From: Leptospira mtsangambouensis | Lineage (GTDB): Bacteria > Spirochaetota > Leptospiria > Leptospirales > Leptospiraceae | Direction: 5' to 3' | NCBI RefSeq assembly: GCF_004770475.1 | Contig: NZ_RQHK01000002.1 | Coordinates: 908,001-972,000, forward strand | DNA: 64,000 bases | Shown here: positions 27,173 to 35,644 of the stretch, one piece after another | Numbering within the stretch: position 1 is the stretch's first letter | How the letters are laid out: each line of letters opens with the position of its first letter | Made by a program: the position numbers and the translations under genes | Notes under the pieces: generated by a model | Database searches by the model: none | Seen by the model: the letters and a program-made list of their open reading frames with translations, nothing else | What the model was told of the DNA's origin: nothing

Positions 27173-29310
27173 TACTTTTCCTGTTTTGAATAAAATTGAT
27201 GAATAAAAGGGACAACTTCGTCGTTTCCAATGGGCTTTGATAACCAATATCCTTGGATTTTATCACATTCATAAGACTTAAGAAGTTCTAGCTGCTCAAT
27301 CTCTTCAACGCCTTCCGCCACCACCGAATAACCGAGATCATGCGCCATGTTGATAATTGAAATTAGTAAAAAACTTTCTTTTGATCCTTCTTCCACATTA
27401 TTCAAAAAGGATTTATCGATTTTAACGATGGAAAGCGGAAGTTTTTCTAGGTAAGAAAGAGAAGAAAAACCGGTTCCAAAATCATCCAGAGCAACCTTTA
27501 CTCCTATATCAATAAGATTGGAAAGGATGGGAACAGTCTCTGCGAGGTTTTTCATCGCCAAACTCTCGGTGATTTCAACTTGTAAGGAGGTATAAGGAAT
27601 CCCTCGACGATTGTGTAAATCAACAATCCAATGAAAAATATTCTGATCAAAAAATACTTGTGGGCTAAGATTCACAGCAATGGATATAGGAAGTCCTTGT
27701 TTGAGTTGTACTTCCTCGATGACATTGGCTGCTTGTTCTAAAACAAATTTTGTAATGGGAACAATCAAACCTGAATCTTCAGCCAAGGGAATAAATTCTC
27801 CCGGGGAAACCATTCCTCTTTGTGGGTGGCGCCAACGAACAAGAGCTTCCCAATGTCCGATTCTGTTTTCTTTAATATCCAAGATCGGTTGGTAAAAAAC
27901 AAAAATTTCGTTATGGGTAAGGGCCTTTTTCAAATCATTCTGAATTTCCAATTGGAAATGGATTTTTTCCTGCATGGCCTGGTTGAATACTGATACAGTT
28001 CCTACCTTCTGCGATTTTGCATGAAACATTGCAATTTCTGCATTTCGCAAAAGTACGTCTGCATCTTTACCACCAAGTCCAAAGGCAGAAATTCCACAAG
28101 ATGCTGTTAGATAAATTTCATATCCACCAAGGGGAATCGGATCACCTAGTCGTTCGAGTAGTCTCATCGCATAATTAATGCCTTCATCAATGGAGAGAAG
28201 ATGAGTGATTAAAATCGAAAAGTTATCGGCACCAAGTCTTGTGATGATGGCATCCGTATCAGAAAATTGTTTTAAACGTTCTGAAAAAATAACAAGAATT
28301 TGGTCCCCTGCTTCATTTCCAAGAGAATGATTGATTCGTTTAAAATTATCAATATTGATGCAGAATAAAATAGGATATCCGGTGCTTTTTGTATTATAAG
28401 CAAAGATCTTTTGTTCTATTCTTGCAAGAAATAGTGCTCTATTGGGAAGTCCGGTAAGGCTATCATAAAATGCATCATGGGTTAATTGTTGTTCGGCAAG
28501 TTTTCGATCTGTAATATCATGGTGGATGGCTATGTATTGAAATACAGATCCATCTTGCCTTGTGAAAGGAACAATGGTTGTATCTGCCCAATAATCGCTT
28601 CCATCTTTTCGAATATTACGAATTTCCCCTCTCCAAACATTTCCCTTTTGAATGCCTTCCCAAATTTTGGCCCAATCTTCTTTTGTTTTGTCACTGGATT
28701 TCATAATCCTATGGTTTTGGCCAATGAGTTCTGATTTACCATACCCTGTGACTTTGGAAAAAGCATCGTTTACATAAGTGATAATACCATTGGCATCGGT
28801 AATGGAAACGATATTGGCTTGGTCAAGGGCGAATTTTTGAAGTTGGATTTCTTGTAATGATTGGTACAAAAAAGTTTCGGTAGTATTTTTTTCTTTCCTA
28901 TATACAAGTTCCCGTCGTTCCCTTTCTAAAACTTCCGTTAGTCGTACCAAATTCTTTCTTTCAATGAGATCATTGACACCAGATTTCATATAACTTAAGT
29001 TTTTCGAGAATTCTTCGCTATCACTCAGAAGAATTACTGGGATATCGATTTTTTTGTCGTTTAAGTATTGTAAGTAAACTGGGATTTCCGAATGGAATGG
29101 TTCTCTCGTACTGCAGATGATTGCATCCCAGTCTTCTTCATGAACTGTAGCTTCCCAAGCCTGGAAAGTTTCGACCACTCGGTAAAGAGGACTGAGGCCA
29201 TTGGCTTTCATCTCTCGCACAAGATCAAATACACTATTAGAATCGTTTTCGAGTATTAGAACGCTGATTGGACTGCCCATTGTAGTTGCCGGTAAGGCTT
29301 TCTCTCCCAC
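27172..29310 (-). CDS. REC-like/PAS/GGDEF/EAL c-di-GMP phosphodiesterase
   Basis: This 712-residue cytoplasmic signalling protein has, in order, a receiver-like domain (residues 12-130) whose phospho-acceptor region reads DAIICSTREP and so lacks the normal Asp; a PAS domain (about 160-275, NIVSITDANGIITYVNDAF); a GGDEF fold (about 285-445) with RLGADNFSI in place of GGDEF; and an EAL domain (460-705). The EAL active site looks intact: EALVRWRHP, NLSPQVF, EITES, LDDFGTGFSS, KIDKSF and VAEGVE...QGYWLSKP. It should therefore break c-di-GMP rather than make it, with the PAS and pseudo-receiver as inputs. The start is GTG 29310, or ATG 29280 (MGSPISVLIL) as an alternative. It is translationally coupled to the M48 lipoprotein downstream. 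Confidence 0.9.
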   Translation of the reverse strand: MGEKALPATTMGSPISVLILENDSNSVFDLVREMKANGLSPLYRVVETFQAWEATVHEEDWDAIICSTREPFHSEIPVYLQYLNDKKIDIPVILLSDSEEFSKNLSYMKSGVNDLIERKNLVRLTEVLERERRELVYRKEKNTTETFLYQSLQEIQLQKFALDQANIVSITDANGIITYVNDAFSKVTGYGKSELIGQNHRIMKSSDKTKEDWAKIWEGIQKGNVWRGEIRNIRKDGSDYWADTTIVPFTRQDGSVFQYIAIHHDITDRKLAEQQLTHDAFYDSLTGLPNRALFLARIEQKIFAYNTKSTGYPILFCINIDNFKRINHSLGNEAGDQILVIFSERLKQFSDTDAIITRLGADNFSILITHLLSIDEGINYAMRLLERLGDPIPLGGYEIYLTASCGISAFGLGGKDADVLLRNAEIAMFHAKSQKVGTVSVFNQAMQEKIHFQLEIQNDLKKALTHNEIFVFYQPILDIKENRIGHWEALVRWRHPQRGMVSPGEFIPLAEDSGLIVPITKFVLEQAANVIEEVQLKQGLPISIAVNLSPQVFFDQNIFHWIVDLHNRRGIPYTSLQVEITESLAMKNLAETVPILSNLIDIGVKVALDDFGTGFSSLSYLEKLPLSIVKIDKSFLNNVEEGSKESFLLISIINMAHDLGYSVVAEGVEEIEQLELLKSYECDKIQGYWLSKPIGNDEVVPFIHQFYSKQEK

Positions 29311-29387
29311 TAAGAATTCGTATTTTTCCTAAAATCTCAACCTAAAAAAGATTCGAAAAAACTAGGATTTTTCGTCTGATACCGTAA

Positions 29388-29567
29388 GTGCATCCGAAAA
29401 CTTTTGAAACTAATTATATCAAAAAAGAATCTTTAGAGCATGAACTAAGGAAATTACTCTTGGACATGAGTAATTTGGATTATAAGGGACTCAATGATTA
29501 TGACAAGGGTGGTTACGATGGTTTCAACCAAGCAATTACCTTGGTTTTAAAAAAGTTACAAACCTAG
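29388..29567 (+). CDS. possible 59-residue small protein
   Basis: An open frame of 59 codons runs from GTG 29388 (directly after an in-frame TAA) to TAG 29565-29567. It lies in the longest gene-poor gap of the window (29311-29676). The product, starting with VHPKTFETNYIKKES and containing MSNLDYKGLNDYDKGGYDGF, is mildly charged with no membrane span. Its composition looks coding rather than random, and the codon choice is like that of its neighbours. No good ribosome binding site is visible before the GTG. The remainder of the gap, 29568-29676, shows nothing beyond the leader of the STAS gene; 29311-29387 is the divergent promoter region. Confidence 0.45.
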   Translation: MHPKTFETNYIKKESLEHELRKLLLDMSNLDYKGLNDYDKGGYDGFNQAITLVLKKLQT

Positions 29568-29676
29568 GGTTTTTTCTAATCAAAATGGCAAATGCAACAA
29601 GTGAAACAAGTTTCCACAAAAATTCTTTACAAAATTGGCAAGTAAACAGATAGTATACGTGCCAGTAGGAAGTTCA

Positions 29677-30000
29677 ATGAATTTCACAACAAAACAAGTT
29701 AAAAATCATACAGTTGTTACTCTAGAGGGTTCCCTCGATATTTATTCTGCACCCGCATTAAAAAAAGAACTCCATAAAATCATCGATGACGGGGCCGAGT
29801 CTGTAGCAATTGACATGGTCAACATCAAACTTTTGGATTCCTCTGGAATTGCCTTACTCGCCAACCTGCAAAAAAAGCTGAAGTCGGAAGAAGGACAGTT
29901 TTTTTTACTCAATGTGAGCCAAGATGTAATGGTGATTTTGAAACTTTCGAGTTTGGATAAGTTTTTTACTATTTTAGGTGGAGAGGCGGAACTTCCGTAA
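29677..30000 (+). CDS. STAS-domain anti-sigma factor antagonist
   Basis: ATG 29677 preceded by TAGGAAG is the best start (107 residues); an in-frame TTG at 29635 adds 14 residues without a domain. The single STAS domain matches SpoIIAA/RsbV proteins: the strand VKNHTVVTLEGSLDIYSAP and the phosphorylation loop LLDSSGIALL (Ser55/Ser56). In partner switching, an RsbW-type kinase phosphorylates this Ser and an RsbU-type PP2C phosphatase removes it, which frees or traps a sigma factor or another target. Two PP2C proteins are encoded in this window (31585-33102 and 58692-60512); a kinase is not. The gene stands alone, convergent with the TPR gene that ends at 30032. Confidence 0.9.
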   Translation: MNFTTKQVKNHTVVTLEGSLDIYSAPALKKELHKIIDDGAESVAIDMVNIKLLDSSGIALLANLQKKLKSEEGQFFLLNVSQDVMVILKLSSLDKFFTILGGEAELP

Positions 30001-30031
30001 GGCCCCGGCTTCTCCTCTTTTTCATACTTTT

Positions 30032-31588
30032 TCAGAGCCGGAAAGATTTTACCTCTCCTCTAACCACCGGCTCTTCATTTGATTTTGGTTTTGTCCAATC
30101 CCCAGACCCATTCTGAATCCAGCGGTTGGATTCTCCTTGGATACCAGACCCAGTCACTAATTTGACAGGAATCCCTCGGTCGGCAGAAACCTGAACGGAA
30201 ACCACAAGATCATAAGGGAGGTTCAGCCCAAAGGATCCGAGTTGGAGGGTGGCAAGATTTCCTTCGATTTTTACTTCCTCACAAATCACTTCCCTTCCAT
30301 CTCTTAACTTAACTTTGAGTTTTAAGGGAGATTTCGAAATGTTTTTTTTCGCATCCGTTAGGTTTGGTTTTTCTTCAGTCAGTTTTGGTTTTGATTCATC
30401 GATTTCCGGAACAAGAGGAATTTTTTCCTCAGAAACAACCGCTGCTAGTTTGGTAGTTTCCCCTTTAGAATCTTCTAAAGATTCACGAATATTCTCTTTG
30501 ATTTGATTCAGTTCTTTTGATTCTTCTTCTGAGAGATTGGATGCTGTTTCAGCTTTGAGAACCTTTTCTATGATCACGGGTTTTAAAACTAAACTCTTTC
30601 CTTCCTCTATATTTTCAGCTGCTTTTGTATCACCTAACTTTGTTGCCTCTTCTTTAGAAAAAGCTACAAGAGATTTGTTTTCTTGGTAAAAGTTACCAAT
30701 TAGCAGCAAACGTCTGTTTGCTCGGATTGCTACTTCCTTGTTTTCTTTTTGTTTTACAAGTTGTATGTATTCTTTTACTGCATTTGAGGTTTTTCCAAGT
30801 TCTTCCATTGCCCGAGCTTTGACATAAGATTGGTCTTTGGTTAAAACCGGAAGAGTTTCTAAAGTTTTTAATGTTTCTTCGTAATCTCCACTTTGGAAAA
30901 GTGAGTAAGCTAACTCTTCAGGTGATTTTTTTTTGCTTTTGAGTTCTTCTTTTTTCTTTTCGCCCTCTTCTAAAAAACTAATTAGTAAACTCGCATTTTC
31001 AGCATAGTGGGTTCCAGGAAATAAATCAATGGCTTTGGTGAGTTTGACAAATGCTTTTTCTCTTTCGCCCATCATCACCAAACAATATCCATGGTGAAGG
31101 AGTGTGAATGCCATTTCATCAGATAAAGAAGAAGTAACGGAATCCTCTAATTCTTGGTATTTTTTAGATGCAATTGGATACTTTCTTGTCCTTTCCATAT
31201 AAAAAGCAAACTGCAATCGAATGATGGTTTTTTGTTGTTCCTCTAATTCCAAGGCTGGCTTAAAATTTAAAAAACGGACTGAATTAATGACATAAAGACC
31301 AAATCGATCTTGCCAACTCATCTTTAAGTCAAGACCTTCTGTTTCCGAATTCATAATCCCTGATTCCAAGATATTGACTTTTACTTCAGTCATATAATCA
31401 TCTTTGGAAAGAAACATTTGTTTGAGTCTCTCTCTTAAGGTTTGGGAAGAGAGTTCGTAGTTCATCAGTTGGTCCCGAAGAATTCCGAATCTTAACTCTT
31501 GTAATTTGACACTGACTATGGACTGTGAAGCCAATGCAAAAAAGAAAAACAGAATAAAGAAAAGAGAGAAAAAGAAAAACTTTTTCAT
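30032..31588 (-). CDS. exported TPR protein with C-terminal SH3-like tail
   Basis: This 518-residue protein has a strongly hydrophobic N-terminus (residues 2-22, Phe-rich), probably a signal or anchor. Residues about 110-330 contain TPR-like helix pairs (TLLHHGYCLVMMGEREKAFVKLTKAIDLF; SGDYEETLKTLE). A low-complexity Lys/Glu/Ser stretch follows (about 340-415). The last 100 residues have a strand-rich region, KVKLRDGREVICEEVKIEGN, which resembles the 'LKNGEVIEGKV' fold seen in many Leptospira envelope proteins. Its ATG overlaps the stop of the RsbU-like phosphatase gene (ATGA at 31585-31588), so both are made together. The function is unknown; a cell-envelope scaffold is an inference. Confidence 0.72.
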   Translation of the reverse strand: MKKFFFFSLFFILFFFFALASQSIVSVKLQELRFGILRDQLMNYELSSQTLRERLKQMFLSKDDYMTEVKVNILESGIMNSETEGLDLKMSWQDRFGLYVINSVRFLNFKPALELEEQQKTIIRLQFAFYMERTRKYPIASKKYQELEDSVTSSLSDEMAFTLLHHGYCLVMMGEREKAFVKLTKAIDLFPGTHYAENASLLISFLEEGEKKKEELKSKKKSPEELAYSLFQSGDYEETLKTLETLPVLTKDQSYVKARAMEELGKTSNAVKEYIQLVKQKENKEVAIRANRRLLLIGNFYQENKSLVAFSKEEATKLGDTKAAENIEEGKSLVLKPVIIEKVLKAETASNLSEEESKELNQIKENIRESLEDSKGETTKLAAVVSEEKIPLVPEIDESKPKLTEEKPNLTDAKKNISKSPLKLKVKLRDGREVICEEVKIEGNLATLQLGSFGLNLPYDLVVSVQVSADRGIPVKLVTGSGIQGESNRWIQNGSGDWTKPKSNEEPVVRGEVKSFRL

Positions 31589-33102
31589 TCCGGTACATCA
31601 AGGACAATCATTGTGACATCATCCTTATATTCCTCATGTTTTTCTTCAAGAAGTGCCATTGCCTTTTCAACAATTTCTGAGTTTGGTAAATGGATATTTT
31701 CTAAAACAACTTCCGTAAATCTTTCCAATCCAAAAAGTCCGCCTTCTTTGATTGGAGTTTCAACTACACCATCAGTATAAAGAATGATTTTATCTCCCGG
31801 TAGAACAGGGAAAGAATCTAAAGAATACTGAATATCATCACCCATACCGAGAGGGGGACCGGAACTATCAACATAAGTGATTTCTTTTGTTGATGGTCGA
31901 ATGATAAACGGAGCGTTATGACCTGCATTCACAAATTTTACAACACCAGGTTCTTCGAAAACAACAAAGACTCCTGTTGCAAAAAAGGAAGCTTGGAGTC
32001 GATTGGCAATCACTTCACCAAGTTGGTTGATTGCTTGAATTGCTGAATGATTTTCTTTCATTATGGCTTGTAAAGACATCGCCATGACAACAGTTACAAG
32101 AGCTGCCGAAACACCATGTCCAGATGCATCTGCCAAAAAGAATCCATAATAATTGTTTTCTGGAAATTGAAAGTATTGGTACAAATCTCCAGATACTTCT
32201 CGCATTGGTCTGTATAATTTACCAATATTGAATTTTTTGAATTTTTTTACTGAAGGTAAAAATAACTCTTGTACTTCTTTTCCGATTTGTAGTTCTTGAT
32301 TGATTTCTTCATTTAGCCGTGTAATGGTCGTTACTTTGTTTTGGATTTCTTCCGCCATTAAGTTAAATGACTTTCCTAAACTATCTAATTCGTCATTACT
32401 TCTAAAATCCCAAGTGACTCGAGATTCTAAATTACCAGTTGCCATTCCTTTTGAGGCGACTTCTAAAGATCCAACTCGTTTGAAAATGGCGCGGTAGACA
32501 AGAATGGCAAAAATAATATGAAATACAATTCCCCAAAGAACGGCATAACCCACTTGGATGTAGAGTTGTTTCAATCGATCCTGAATGGTGGATATATTGA
32601 AATGAGTGAAAAGAAAAACTTCTTTCGAATCAGAAAGACGAATCGGCAAAAGAAAGTTCACAGTAAAATCCGATTCATTTAGATCTAAACTATACCTTGC
32701 TTTGAATAGATTGCCTTCCTTATCAGAGGAAACTTCTTTGGTTTTTTTTAAAACATCTTCCGCAATTTCTTTGGTACCGGGTCCCGATTCTGGTTCGGAA
32801 AGGATGATTTTTCCCTCTGGATCAAAGATAGAAAATTTTGTAATTTCATACAATTTTAAGGTTTTGCGAAAAACTTCAAAACTTTCGTCTTTGGCACCTG
32901 AAAGTCCGATGGTTTGGATGTCGGCAAGAATGGTATTGGCAAGGTTTTCCGATTGGAATTGAAAGTTCTTGAGGAGTAAATCCGATTGATTTTCAAAAAT
33001 CATCACCGTAAAAAAGATGATATTGAGTAAGGCAAGAAGGGAATAAAAGAGTCCAATCTTAAAGCGTAAGGAATTCGTCGTTTTGATTTTGCTTTTGTTC
33101 AC
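31585..33102 (-). CDS. membrane RsbU/SpoIIE-type PP2C phosphatase with HAMP domain
   Basis: This 505-residue protein has one span near residues 12-32, an extracytoplasmic sensor region to about 180, a second span (about 180-205, AVLWGIVFHIIFAILVYRA), a HAMP-type linker (about 205-265) and a PP2C catalytic domain (about 275-500). PP2C metal-binding motifs are visible: SGDLYQYF, ADASGHGVSAALVT, FVNAGHNAPF and LYTDGVVE. It should dephosphorylate a STAS-domain antagonist in response to an envelope signal; the STAS gene at 29677 is a candidate partner. The start is GTG 33102, with no good ribosome binding site. An 18-bp palindrome lies 28 bases upstream. The downstream TPR gene is translationally coupled. 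Confidence 0.9.
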   Translation of the reverse strand: MNKSKIKTTNSLRFKIGLFYSLLALLNIIFFTVMIFENQSDLLLKNFQFQSENLANTILADIQTIGLSGAKDESFEVFRKTLKLYEITKFSIFDPEGKIILSEPESGPGTKEIAEDVLKKTKEVSSDKEGNLFKARYSLDLNESDFTVNFLLPIRLSDSKEVFLFTHFNISTIQDRLKQLYIQVGYAVLWGIVFHIIFAILVYRAIFKRVGSLEVASKGMATGNLESRVTWDFRSNDELDSLGKSFNLMAEEIQNKVTTITRLNEEINQELQIGKEVQELFLPSVKKFKKFNIGKLYRPMREVSGDLYQYFQFPENNYYGFFLADASGHGVSAALVTVVMAMSLQAIMKENHSAIQAINQLGEVIANRLQASFFATGVFVVFEEPGVVKFVNAGHNAPFIIRPSTKEITYVDSSGPPLGMGDDIQYSLDSFPVLPGDKIILYTDGVVETPIKEGGLFGLERFTEVVLENIHLPNSEIVEKAMALLEEKHEEYKDDVTMIVLDVPE

Positions 33103-33130
33103 GGCAATTACTTGTATTGTCGATAATTAA

Positions 33131-33148
33131 GTGATAGAAATCTATCAC
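33131..33148. promoter_or_regulatory. perfect 18-bp palindrome between divergent genes
   Basis: GTGATAGA-AA-TCTATCAC is a perfect 8-bp inverted repeat. It sits just before the divergent pair formed by the PP2C gene (start 33102) and the membrane-protein gene (33131 or 33167). Its size fits a dimeric regulator's operator. It also supplies the GTG that could be read as the start of the downstream gene, which is one reason to prefer a later start. Confidence 0.6.
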
Positions 33149-34231
33149 AAAATTGAGATTTTCCCATTGGATTTAGGCACCCACATATCATCCTTACGAT
33201 GTTTACGGACAGTATTTCTAACCTTTCTGCTGTTTTTGAGTCTCTCCTCCCTTTTGGCGGATAAGATTCGTTTGAAATCAGGGGAAGTACTGAATGGAAA
33301 GGTTGTCAACGTTACCGCGACACACGTGGAATGGCAGGACCAGGGTAAACGTTATAAATTCCTGAATACAGAGGTTCTAGGAATTGATGTGGGCTATGAC
33401 GGACTTCCGGCTTGTGCAGATTACAAAACCTTCGGTGTGGAAGACTGCGATTTGATCCTCACCAAATTGACAAAAACCAACGCTAGTTTTTCTAAAAAAA
33501 ATAGCCCTTTGGAATTAGAAATCATTCCCATAAAAAAAATCTCCTCATTGAAAGTTCAGGCAGAATCGGATCTTCCGATGGAACGATACATCGAACTTGG
33601 GGCCAAAGGGAAATGGGTATTTGCAGGCAAAGAAATTTCAGGAAATTTCAAATCCTTGGAACGTGGTCGAATCATCATTGAGACCGATATAAAAACTCTT
33701 GAGTCTGTTGATATTTTGGATTTCCAATCTTTTGAAATTCAAAACAAATCGGTGATTGTAAAAGTTATTAAAGAAGAAACCCCAAAAGTCATTCCAGGTT
33801 ATTCCCCCATCACCGAAAAAAGATATGGAAAAGCTGCATTTATTTTTGGCGGTGCATTCCTTTCCGGCTTAGGAATGTTATATGAGTACAATGCATCTGT
33901 CAATGCAATCAACAAAGATATCGAATACATCCCAACTAGTGATGGAAGAGTTTTTGTATTTGCGAATACATTAAGCACGGATCATTATGATTTTCATAGA
34001 CAACGTTTCTTCATTTATTCTGTTGTCTTTACTTCAATCATCTCTTATAGTTTGATTGATAGTTTTTATTTAGGTCGAATGGAATCAAAAAAAGAAAATG
34101 CAACAGGTGTCTATCTAAAACCGTTATTGGATATGAAACCCAATGCCAACACAACTTATTTAGGAATTGGAAATCAGTTTAGGCCAAATGATAGTTTGTT
34201 TTACGGATTAAGTTTTGAATCCAAGTTTTAA
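33131..34231 (+). CDS. envelope protein of unknown function
   Basis: Up to 366 residues. A signal sequence centred on LRTVFLTFLLFLSLSSLLA precedes DKIRLKSGEVLNGKVVNV, the 'KSGEVLxGKV' strand motif also seen in the TPR protein at 30032. Middle residues include a second such repeat and short charged strands. Near residue 245-330 two hydrophobic segments (KAAFIFGGAFLSGLGMLY and FFIYSVVFTSIISYSLID) suggest insertion in a membrane, and the C-terminus has a strand that could be outer-membrane-like (FYGLSFESKF). Two starts are possible: GTG 33131, which lies in a palindrome, or TTG 33167, which gives a better-placed signal peptide. I cannot assign a family. Confidence 0.6.
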   Translation: MIEIYHKIEIFPLDLGTHISSLRCLRTVFLTFLLFLSLSSLLADKIRLKSGEVLNGKVVNVTATHVEWQDQGKRYKFLNTEVLGIDVGYDGLPACADYKTFGVEDCDLILTKLTKTNASFSKKNSPLELEIIPIKKISSLKVQAESDLPMERYIELGAKGKWVFAGKEISGNFKSLERGRIIIETDIKTLESVDILDFQSFEIQNKSVIVKVIKEETPKVIPGYSPITEKRYGKAAFIFGGAFLSGLGMLYEYNASVNAINKDIEYIPTSDGRVFVFANTLSTDHYDFHRQRFFIYSVVFTSIISYSLIDSFYLGRMESKKENATGVYLKPLLDMKPNANTTYLGIGNQFRPNDSLFYGLSFESKF

Positions 34232-34237
34232 GTGCCT

Positions 34238-35584
34238 TTAAGCCAAAGCCTTTCTTAAAAATAAATTTTTTAAATTCTGCCTCAAACGTAGGAAATGCCA
34301 TTTAAAAAGAAAAGGGTATGGAATTTTATCTAGTTGGCACATGGCTCCACAATTCCCTTCTTCATTCTCCCTACACCAAAGAATGGTTCCCGAAAGACCT
34401 ACAAAACAATCTAAACCAATCCAAAGGTCAAATTTAACTTTCGAATTTTCAGGAAACATCTGCGATGTGGGTAAGTAAAACATATTTGCATGGATGTGGA
34501 AAATAGCAGAATTTTCTTCAATGTTTCCTAAATGTAAATCAACGGAACTAAATAAAGGAACCGCTAACATTCGATCTCTAAAGAAATATGGATTCAAAAT
34601 ACCAGCAAAGAAAAACATAAGTGACAATACAATGGGATACATCACAAAAAGAGCAAAATAATCCTGCAGTCCAAGGTCTGGAAACTTAAAAGATATCCAT
34701 TCTGGTGATTCAAATAACAAATAAATGGAAAAAATTCCCGGTACTAAAAAAAACGTAGTGATAATGGAATGGCGTAAGTTTGGGTATTGTAAAAGTTTAA
34801 TCCCCGAAGTGGAAATATGTTTTTGTATATTTTGAATCCAACCTTCATGCCGATTGTGGCGGCTAAGAATTTCATACTCTTCCATACTCATATTCATTAG
34901 TTTCAGAATATGGCCTGGCACAAGGATTCTTGATTTAGCAATTGTTAGCTCAAGAATAAAAAACAAGGAAAGAATACAAAAAGGAAGAACAAAGAGTAAA
35001 TCAATTTCTTGAAAAATAGAAAGATTATACAATCCATGAATCCCCACACAAAGAAAAAATCCGAATCCTAATTTTCCCCATTTAAAAATTGGGTTTTTAT
35101 GAAATAAAAACATCATTAGGTAAGCACCAACGAGTCCCCCATTCATCATATGGATAGGAAGAGCTGTAATCGAACGAAGTACTTGTGACCAAAGCCCAGT
35201 ATTAATAAAATACAAAATGTTTTCAACGAGACCGAATCCGCCACCTAACACCAATCCGTAAAATATTCCATCGGTAACAGTGAATTCATCTTGATTTTTT
35301 CTAAAAAATAAATAGATCCCGAGTAATTTTGCAAGTTCTTCTACAAAAGAAGATAGGATAAAGGAATTCCAATAAGGCCCCCCATTGGGTAGCAAATTTA
35401 ATAAAAGTAATTGTAAGGCCAGGGCAATCCCTGCGCTAAAAATTGAAAAGGCAAAGGCAGTGTATTGTAAAAAGGACTCGGTAAACCTGTAAAAATGAAA
35501 CCGGTAGAACGAGTAATAAAAACCCAGAGTTACTAAATTGATAAGGCAAATGACCAAACTTGGTATTGAAAATTGGTTGATCAT
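34238..35584 (-). CDS. PrsW-like membrane protease with C-terminal extension
   Basis: This 448-residue integral membrane protein has about eight spans in residues 1-240. PrsW/CPBP-type catalytic signatures are all present: SSFVEELAK (Glu82, Glu83), GGGFGLVENI (Glu121), ITALPIHMMNGG (His145) and GIHGLYN (His183). In PrsW these form a metal-dependent intramembrane site that cleaves anti-sigma or regulatory proteins. The unusual part is a 130-residue C-terminal extension after further spans, with RDRMLAVP, GNIEENSAIFHI and TILWCRENEEG, which resembles a weak PilZ-type c-di-GMP-binding barrel; this is only a suggestion. It lies 60 bases downstream of the VWA gene and may belong to the MoxR unit. 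It is convergent with the 33131 gene. Confidence 0.8.
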   Translation of the reverse strand: MINQFSIPSLVICLINLVTLGFYYSFYRFHFYRFTESFLQYTAFAFSIFSAGIALALQLLLLNLLPNGGPYWNSFILSSFVEELAKLLGIYLFFRKNQDEFTVTDGIFYGLVLGGGFGLVENILYFINTGLWSQVLRSITALPIHMMNGGLVGAYLMMFLFHKNPIFKWGKLGFGFFLCVGIHGLYNLSIFQEIDLLFVLPFCILSLFFILELTIAKSRILVPGHILKLMNMSMEEYEILSRHNRHEGWIQNIQKHISTSGIKLLQYPNLRHSIITTFFLVPGIFSIYLLFESPEWISFKFPDLGLQDYFALFVMYPIVLSLMFFFAGILNPYFFRDRMLAVPLFSSVDLHLGNIEENSAIFHIHANMFYLPTSQMFPENSKVKFDLWIGLDCFVGLSGTILWCRENEEGNCGAMCQLDKIPYPFLFKWHFLRLRQNLKNLFLRKALA

Positions 35585-35644
35585 TTGGTAAAATTAACGG
35601 CAGAAAAATCCTGAAAATCAATGAGAAATGTATGAGAAAATGGA

